NCBI RefSeq assembly: GCF_004570865.1
Contig: NZ_SPQS01000009.1
Span: forward strand, 124,001 to 188,000
DNA length: 64,000 nucleotides
Source of the DNA: Bradyrhizobium frederickii
GTDB lineage: Bacteria; Pseudomonadota; Alphaproteobacteria; Rhizobiales; Xanthobacteraceae
Reading direction: 5' to 3'
Position numbers and translations under genes: made by a program. Every line of letters begins with the position of its first letter. Position 1 is the stretch's first letter. The notes beneath the pieces are model-generated. The model saw nothing but the letters and a program-made list of their open reading frames with translations, was not told the DNA's origin and did no database searches. Below are positions 58,525 through 64,000 of this stretch, in pieces.

Positions 58525-59808
58525 CTAGTCGCATTGGTATGTTGCGACGACCTGCGAGAAATCGCCTTGAGCAAGCGCATCGGGATCGATCCAGAAATGA
58601 AGCACGCCGCCGATATCCGAGTGCCAATTGAAAAAGGCAAGATCGCCCTCGATCTGAAGCAGCAAGATATCCTCCAGATGCTCCTCGGTCGCATCCTGCC
58701 ATGAGCTGCCATACCCCAGCATCTGATGAATCGCCGTCTGGAAATGGCGGCGTTTGCCCTCTTCTGCCGTCGGCGCCATCCAACGATTTTGCCGCACGAG
58801 ATTTGCAACGTAACTCAATGGAGCGTCATCGACAGCGTCGACATCGTGCGTCGCCATACAACGGATCGTATGGTTGATGGCGTTGCCAAGGTCTTCCGTG
58901 ATTTGGCCGACACTAGTAGTTACCTGCCCGTCCAACTTCCCGTAGCCCTGCACGATGTCGAACCACCAAGACCTGAACGCTGCCTTCGTGCCCGCATCGA
59001 CCTCATCCAGTGGAGTCAGATCCCGACACCGTTCGAGCCACCCTATGGCCCCGGTACGAAAACGCTTCAGCTCCGCGATTGCTTCTTCGGTGGCCGGCTT
59101 GCCGTAATATCCGTCCGTCAGGTCGCGCTGAATATTTGATAAGACCGACCGAACCACGCAAGCGATCAGCAGCCAATTGAACGGCCAGTCGTCATCCTTC
59201 CGATAGTTGTCCACGCGTCGGAACTGAAGCAGATCATTCTGTTGCGGCTCGCCTGGACCTAGCGCTTTACATAATTCCTTGATCATGAGTTCGCCTCCGA
59301 CGGCATCCTCCAGGAAGTAGAAATCACGGAACTGCCGGAAGGAAACCGGGTATTTGAATTCGACCTTGGAATGGAAATCGACGTCGGGATTGAGCCATCT
59401 GACTTGGTAGTCACCGTCGCTGCCAGCCAACGGCATTAGATCCGGCGGTGGCTGGCGGTCGGGATACGCATTGCCGTCGGTTGGGCTGTAGAGGACGCGA
59501 CAGGGTGGGTGTCCCTCGCCAACGAACACAGAGCTACAGAAGAAATAAAGCGTACCCCGCGTCGGAAGCGGTGACCAACCTCCCCCTGGCACTTCGGCCA
59601 AGTCGATCTGGGCCACGAATGTCAGTGCAACGGTTTCTAGTGATTTATAGGCCGTGACGTCTGCGATCGGCCAATCGAAACGCGGAGGCAATTTGGGAAG
59701 CCCCCCGAAGAAACTTCGTGCCGGGTGCGCCAATGGCACGGGCAGATCGCTGCGCCTGACCAGCATGGCAGGCAGGGCCGTCTCCTCAAGTTCGTCTCGT
59801 TCAGACAT
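58525..59808 (-). CDS. DUF1963 (YwqG-like) protein of lower GC
   Basis: 427 residues. SFFGGLPKLPPRFDWPIADV, LTFVAQIDLAEVP and GTLYFFCSSVFV mark the DUF1963 beta-rich domain. The end LLQIEGDLAFFNWHSDIGGV and LHFWIDPDALAQGDFSQVVA is the classic DUF1963 C-terminus. Function unknown; members occur in toxin-immunity and accessory regions. The codons are visibly richer in A and T than neighbours, hinting at later acquisition. ATG at 59808 (MSERDELEE) is chosen, but the frame is open to 59928. Confidence 0.8.
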   Translation of the reverse strand: MSERDELEETALPAMLVRRSDLPVPLAHPARSFFGGLPKLPPRFDWPIADVTAYKSLETVALTFVAQIDLAEVPGGGWSPLPTRGTLYFFCSSVFVGEGHPPCRVLYSPTDGNAYPDRQPPPDLMPLAGSDGDYQVRWLNPDVDFHSKVEFKYPVSFRQFRDFYFLEDAVGGELMIKELCKALGPGEPQQNDLLQFRRVDNYRKDDDWPFNWLLIACVVRSVLSNIQRDLTDGYYGKPATEEAIAELKRFRTGAIGWLERCRDLTPLDEVDAGTKAAFRSWWFDIVQGYGKLDGQVTTSVGQITEDLGNAINHTIRCMATHDVDAVDDAPLSYVANLVRQNRWMAPTAEEGKRRHFQTAIHQMLGYGSSWQDATEEHLEDILLLQIEGDLAFFNWHSDIGGVLHFWIDPDALAQGDFSQVVATYQCD

Positions 59809-59964
59809 TGCTGAAGGGCTCCCGTACACGACCTCAACGTGTGGAGGGAACCATTCGCTAACGCCCGAGACAAGAATTTCCTTGCTTGGCTGTGATGACG
59901 ACGCTTGGAGTAACTGGCCTCGGCCCAAGAGACCAAGTTGTCATCAGGCCTCTCGGCGACCGCC

Positions 59965-61143
59965 TCACTCGCCGGGAACGAGCCGCCCGAGCGGCGTCTG
60001 TGCCGCGCGCCGCAGCTTGCGGCGTGACAGATAGAGCAGGATGCCGGTGACCGAAAAAAGAGGCATCAGGATTGCCGCCATCATGAAGGCGAGCTTGCCC
60101 GGCCAGCCCAGGATCGCGCCGCGATGGATGTCGTAGATGGCCGCGATGATCTTCTCGCCGAATGTCTTGTCGGTAAAGCGCTCCGCGGAAGCCAGCTGGC
60201 CGGTGACGGCATCGATGCGGAATTCGTCGCGCGTGGTCTCCAGCAACGACGCCTTCCCCCACGAGCGGATGCGTATCGTGGTGCCCGGCCCCGCCGGCAG
60301 CGTCAGCAAGGCTCTGGAGAACCGGGTCCCCTCTTCGCGCTGGAACGTCATCCAGGCCCGATCGAATCCGATTCCGACAGGCTCGGCGCGACTGTCCGGC
60401 CGCGGCGGCTTTGGCGCCATCTTCGCTGTCGCGACGTGGGGACGCGCCAACAGCCAGGTCACGCCGTCCTTGTACCATTCGAAGGAGAAGTACAGCCCGG
60501 TGAGCGTCATCGTCAGATAGACCGGAAGCACCCAAGTGCCGATCACCGTGTGCAGCGAGCGATGCAATCCGCGGCCGCTGAGCCCGAGATTGGGCTTCAG
60601 CCACATCTTCACGCTGCCTGCCCGACGCGGCCAGCGCAGCACCAGTCCCGACACCAGCATGACGATCAGGCCGAGCGCGATGGTGCCGGTAATGGGGCGT
60701 CCCCAGCCCTTGCCGTCGCCGGGGATGAGGAGCCAGCGATGCAGCCGGCGCACCGTCGCGAAGAACGCCTCGCCGCGCGGCGAGCCCAGCACACGCGCGT
60801 CATAGGGATCGACATAGAGCGAGGTCGGCCGGTCGCCCCGTTCGTCACGCGCAAAGCGGACATGGACCGCCGCCGACGGGTCGCTCGACAACGTGACCGC
60901 CGAGACTTTGCCGAGATCCTGCCCTGCCTTCAGCCGCGCCACCAGCTCGTCCGGCATCAGCGCCGGCGCCTGACGCGGCGCGACCTGCATGATGCCGGCA
61001 TTGAAGTGATCGACGATCTCGTCCTCGAAGCTCATTGTCGCGCCGGTCAGCGCGACCAGCGACAGCAGCAGCGCGAGGACCAGGCCCGCGATGGAATGGA
61101 CCTGGAACAGGACCGCCTTGATCGTGTGTCCCAGCCGCGCCAT
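59965..61143 (-). CDS. PepSY-associated TM helix protein (siderophore reductase-like)
   Basis: 392 residues with four transmembrane helices. FQVHSIAGLVLALLLSLVAL with the conserved His and TGATMSFEDEIVDHFN open the chain. PepSY regions lie between the helices, RLHRWLLIPGDGKGWGRPIT with His follows, and VYDIHRGAILGWPGKLAFMM has the third His set. Such inner-membrane proteins accompany TonB siderophore receptors and are thought to reduce iron in the periplasm. It is two bases after the receptor gene, so both are one operon. Confidence 0.9.
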   Translation of the reverse strand: MARLGHTIKAVLFQVHSIAGLVLALLLSLVALTGATMSFEDEIVDHFNAGIMQVAPRQAPALMPDELVARLKAGQDLGKVSAVTLSSDPSAAVHVRFARDERGDRPTSLYVDPYDARVLGSPRGEAFFATVRRLHRWLLIPGDGKGWGRPITGTIALGLIVMLVSGLVLRWPRRAGSVKMWLKPNLGLSGRGLHRSLHTVIGTWVLPVYLTMTLTGLYFSFEWYKDGVTWLLARPHVATAKMAPKPPRPDSRAEPVGIGFDRAWMTFQREEGTRFSRALLTLPAGPGTTIRIRSWGKASLLETTRDEFRIDAVTGQLASAERFTDKTFGEKIIAAIYDIHRGAILGWPGKLAFMMAAILMPLFSVTGILLYLSRRKLRRAAQTPLGRLVPGE

Positions 61144-61145
61144 GG

Positions 61146-63473
61146 CTAGAACTTCACCGTCGCCGACAGCGAGAAGCGTCGCGCATCGCCGATGGCGACG
61201 TTCAAGGCGCTCCCGGTGCTGGACGTATAATAGAGCTTGTCGAACAGGTTCTTGACGTTGAACTGATAAGTCACGGGCAGATGATCGATCTTCGTGTCGT
61301 ACGTGGCAAAAATGTCCGCCACGGTATAGGCCGGCATGAAGAACGTGTTGGCAGAGTCGCCCGCCCGATCCCCGACATAATGCGCGCCGCCGCCCAGCCG
61401 CAGGCGTCCGGGAAGCCTGTCGCCGAAATCGTAGACGAGATAGAGCGAAGCCGTGTTCATTGGAACATTGAACAGCTTGGCATTGCCGACAACGGGATCA
61501 TTGATCAGCCGTGCGTCGGTATAGCCGTAACTTCCGATCATGCTCCATTCGTCGGTCAGCCTGCCGGTCACGTCCAGTTCGACGCCGCGTGACCTGGCCG
61601 CACCGGACGTGCGCGCCGCCGACTTGCCGCCGCCGATGTCGTCCAGCACCAGCACGTTCTTCTTCTGGATGTCGTAGACCGCCAGAGTGCCCGACAGCCG
61701 CTTGTTGACGTCGAATTTCAGACCGGTCTCCCACTGCGTTCCTTCTTCGGGCGCAACGGTGGAATCGACGACGAAGCCGGCCGTGAACGGCGGGATGACC
61801 GAGGTCGGCTTCAGGGACTGCGTATAGCTCACGTAATAGGAGAGCTGGTCGTTCAGCTTGACGATGACGCCGCCGAGCGGGAGCACCTTGTCGCCCGAAA
61901 GATTGGTGGCAGTGACGAAGAGGGGCCGGCCCTTTCCGGCGAGCTGCTCGTATTCCATCCAGCGCACACCGCCGATCACGGACAGCCAGTTGGTCAGGTG
62001 GAACGTGTCCTGCGCGAAGAAGCTGCGGGTGCCGAGCTTGTCGGTCTGCTCGCTGTCGGTTGCCGAAACGGTCGTGCCCGGCGTGACCCGTCCGTAGACG
62101 GGGTTATAGAAATTGAAGCTCGGCGTCGCCTGGCGAATCAAATCGTGGCGATCGATCGTGCGATACAGCGCCTCGCCGCCGAACAGGATCTCGTTGCGGA
62201 AGCCGCCCACCCAGACGTCGCCTTGGAGATAGGAGGTGCCGTAGCTGGCGTTGCTCAGCGAGTTGCGCGTACCGTCGTTGCTGCGGGTTTCAACGCCGGT
62301 CGTGGCGTTGACGCTGGTGATACGGAGCTGGTTCGCGCTGAAAGTCTCGGTGTTGTAGTTGTAGGCCGCCGTGACCTTCCAATTGTCGTCGAGCTTCTGC
62401 TCGACGGAAGCCTGCACCAGGTCGGACGTACCCCACATGTTGTTGAAGGGCTCGTCGAGCCGGCGCGTCTTCGGGATCGCCAGCGGAGCGCCTTTGACGA
62501 AAGCCGTACCGCGGTCGAACGGAGTGATGAACTCGCGGTGCTCATAGGTGAGCTGCACCGTCGTTGTGTCGCCGTACCAGGCCAGCGACGGATTCACCAG
62601 CATTTCGCGGTGGCGGCCGAAATTGCGCCAATAGTCCTCGCTAACGCCATAACCGATGAAGCGATAGGCGAGACCGCCGTCGCCGATCGGACCGGTGATG
62701 TCGAGCGTGCCGTCGGCACCGCTGCGGTTGTTCGCATAGGTCGAACCGAGCAGCGTGACCGAACCGTGCTGATAGAGCTCCGGACGCTTGCTGATGGTGT
62801 TGACGATGCCGCCGGGATCCATGATGCCGTAGAGCAGCGAGGCCGGCCCCTTCAGCACCTCGACGCTCTCGACCGCGGCATTGAGGCTTCGGCCCTGCAC
62901 CAGCGGCATGCCGTTGCGCATGATCGAGCCGTCGCGATTATCGCCGAAGCCGCGACGGATCACGGCGTCCTGAGTGCCTGCAAGCGTGTTGGTCTGCGTG
63001 ATCCCGCTGATGTTGACCAGCGCATCGTCGATGTTTCGCGGCAGCTGGTCCTTCAGCACCTGCGCGGGCACGACGTTGACGGTCTGCGAAGTATCAAGCG
63101 GCGATGCGCCGCTGCGCAGCGTGGTGGCGCTCGGCATCGCACGGTAGCCGAGCTTGGCGGCCTGTTGCGCGGCAGCTTCCGCGGCGGCGCGCTCCGAGAG
63201 CGTCGACGCTGCGGGCGCAGAATTGCGATTCGACTGGCGCCGCGCCGCAGTTTGCGCGCGGCGTGAGGATTGATCCGAGGCGCGCGCCGGTTTCGACCGC
63301 GCTGTTGGAGCCTCCACCGTCACAGGCGGCAGGGCCGATTGCGCCTGCGCGGTCGTCGTGTTGGAGTGGCATTCGGCGAGCAGCACGGCTGCTCCAAGGA
63401 GAAGACCTGCACGGCGCTTGCCGGCACGGTAACGATGGCTGCTGACGCATTGGCCATCCAGATGAGCACGCAC
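61146..63473 (-). CDS. TonB-dependent siderophore receptor
   Basis: 775 residues. After a signal (RAGLLLGAAVLLAE) and a long Ser/Ala/Arg linker with the TonB-box-like LPPVTVEAPTA comes the plug (TVNVVPAQVLKDQLPRNIDD; VEVLKGPASLLYGIMDPGGI). A 22-stranded barrel follows, ending NVAIGDARRFSLSATVKF with terminal Phe. The subgroup is that of ferrichrome/ferric hydroxamate-type receptors (FhuA/FpvA-like). Start is GTG at 63473; no ATG lies before the signal. A possible Irr box is ~100 bp upstream. Confidence 0.92.
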   Translation of the reverse strand: MRAHLDGQCVSSHRYRAGKRRAGLLLGAAVLLAECHSNTTTAQAQSALPPVTVEAPTARSKPARASDQSSRRAQTAARRQSNRNSAPAASTLSERAAAEAAAQQAAKLGYRAMPSATTLRSGASPLDTSQTVNVVPAQVLKDQLPRNIDDALVNISGITQTNTLAGTQDAVIRRGFGDNRDGSIMRNGMPLVQGRSLNAAVESVEVLKGPASLLYGIMDPGGIVNTISKRPELYQHGSVTLLGSTYANNRSGADGTLDITGPIGDGGLAYRFIGYGVSEDYWRNFGRHREMLVNPSLAWYGDTTTVQLTYEHREFITPFDRGTAFVKGAPLAIPKTRRLDEPFNNMWGTSDLVQASVEQKLDDNWKVTAAYNYNTETFSANQLRITSVNATTGVETRSNDGTRNSLSNASYGTSYLQGDVWVGGFRNEILFGGEALYRTIDRHDLIRQATPSFNFYNPVYGRVTPGTTVSATDSEQTDKLGTRSFFAQDTFHLTNWLSVIGGVRWMEYEQLAGKGRPLFVTATNLSGDKVLPLGGVIVKLNDQLSYYVSYTQSLKPTSVIPPFTAGFVVDSTVAPEEGTQWETGLKFDVNKRLSGTLAVYDIQKKNVLVLDDIGGGKSAARTSGAARSRGVELDVTGRLTDEWSMIGSYGYTDARLINDPVVGNAKLFNVPMNTASLYLVYDFGDRLPGRLRLGGGAHYVGDRAGDSANTFFMPAYTVADIFATYDTKIDHLPVTYQFNVKNLFDKLYYTSSTGSALNVAIGDARRFSLSATVKF

Positions 63474-63570
63474 GTTCGATTCACTTCCAAGTCAGACACG
63501 GCATTGAAGCTCGCGCGTCTAACAGCCACCGTCCGCGAAGAGAACCGTAGCCGGAGTTGAATCGCTCTAG

Positions 63571-63587
63571 TGTTGAATCATTCTAAG
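63571..63587. promoter_or_regulatory. Possible Irr (iron control element) box
   Basis: TGTTGAATCATTCTAAG matches the rhizobial Irr-box pattern TTTAGAAYNRTTCTAAA (consensus from memory) at 14 of 17 positions, with the right half intact. It is 98 bp before the receptor start. Iron control fits the operon, but half of the site is weak. Confidence 0.4.
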
Positions 63588-63680
63588 AGAGCGGCAGTAA
63601 CGGCAATCTCCAATTGCCGTCGTACCGCCCGCGACACGTCGCGCGCGAACTCGCGGCGACGTATCAAGTTTCGTGCGGTC

Positions 63681-64000
63681 TCACGCGATGGCAGGCGCCG
63701 TCAGCTCGTCGAGCTTCCGCTTCAACGCAGCGCCGTCGGACGCGGCGCGGAGCGGCGGGCGCACGCGCAGCCAGGCTGCATCGCCGGTCTGTGCCGCGAG
63801 GATCGCCTTCAGCGTCGCCGTGAACGACGGCGTCTTCAGCACGATATCGATCGCGGCCTGCATGCGCGCTTCGACGTCCTTGCCGTCGACCATGCCCTTG
63901 ACCAGCTCGGGCACGACATTGGCCATGCCGCAGATGGTGCCGGCACCGCCGGCCGTCATCGCGCGGGCGATATCGGCTTCGTTGCCGACGGTGATGGCGA
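63681..64000 (-). CDS. Dihydrodipicolinate synthase family protein (partial, N-terminus outside window)
   Basis: The last ~105 residues are present and run off the right edge: AITVGNEADIARAMTAGGAG, then TICGMANVVPELVKGMVDGK, and a helical end TLKAILAAQTGDAAWLRVRP, PLRAASDGAALKRKLDELT. GGAGTICGMANVVP is the conserved GxxGxISxxANxxP segment of the DHDPS/NAL family. The catalytic Lys and Tyr lie beyond the window. It is not closely like the member at 49061-49999. Confidence 0.85.
   Translation of the reverse strand, partial: AITVGNEADIARAMTAGGAGTICGMANVVPELVKGMVDGKDVEARMQAAIDIVLKTPSFTATLKAILAAQTGDAAWLRVRPPLRAASDGAALKRKLDELTAPAIA

Noticed and set aside
1..64000. CRISPR arrays, rRNA genes, complete insertion sequences, replication origins
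   Set aside because: No regularly spaced direct repeats, rRNA signature, transposase or origin features were recognised on either strand.

Overview
The window is a stretch of chromosome from a high-GC alphaproteobacterium. Gene content, protein style and several families of intergenic repeats (CCCGCAAGCGGG-type, CATCCTGAGG-type and GTAGGGTGGGCAAAG-type) point to Bradyrhizobium or a close relative. This assignment comes from recognition, not from a database search. Nearly all of the sequence is coding. There is no CRISPR array, rRNA operon or intact insertion sequence.

Layout. (1) 1-5,000: the inner end of a genomic island ending at tRNA-Phe. It holds the tail of an ABC-2 permease, a GldG-like protein, a DUF4340-like protein and a HupE/UreJ-like membrane protein in overlapping order. 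After these comes a graveyard of gene scraps: an SRAP C-terminus, a 16-codon histidine-kinase G-box, a CofC with an in-frame stop, and an integrase N-terminus. (2) 5,000-9,400: conserved housekeeping block read on the minus strand (DUF2948, hisD, UPF0262, low-molecular-weight phosphatase, maf, yacG). (3) 9,400-20,900: single-gene accessory metabolism, including a CNMP/thioredoxin-reductase fusion without its redox disulfide, tRNA-Thr, a split acyltransferase/SGNH pair, a 1.3-kb repeat-filled gap, and an unusual set made of a Tat-exported dioxygenase-fold protein, a haem-type membrane protein and a CNMP protein. (4) 21,100-26,640: a catabolic operon (hydratase, FAH hydrolase, flavin reductase, RidA, amidohydrolase, TTT-type binding protein) divergent from an IclR regulator whose start codon lies in a palindrome. 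(5) 26,900-32,740: metY, hydrolases, a basic DUF6496-like protein, an orphan sulfonate-binding protein, an SDR and a PNPOx-like protein.

(6) 32,760-46,480: a complete phosphonate C-P lyase locus. phnGHIJKLMN reads left and phnF reads right. phnCDE1E2 reads left, and an accessory operon (hexapeptide acyltransferase, second phnM, DUF1045 2H phosphoesterase) reads right. The two divergent promoter regions carry Pho-box-like repeats, and the phnG/phnF gap also carries a perfect 12+12 bp inverted repeat fitting a PhnF operator. Together this suggests PhoB activation plus PhnF repression. PhnC/D/E import phosphonates, PhnI/G/H/L load them on ribose triphosphate, PhnM removes pyrophosphate, PhnJ breaks the C-P bond, and PhnN makes PRPP. 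No phnP is present, and the DUF1045 protein is the natural candidate for that step.

(7) 46,460-64,000: SBP56 methanethiol-oxidase-like protein with a membrane partner, two DHDPS-family proteins, a chemotaxis receptor, a MarR/enoyl-CoA hydratase pair, a tannase-family esterase, serA, a triple rhodanese with a single catalytic cysteine, a DUF1963 protein of lower GC, and a TonB receptor/PepSY pair with a possible Irr box.
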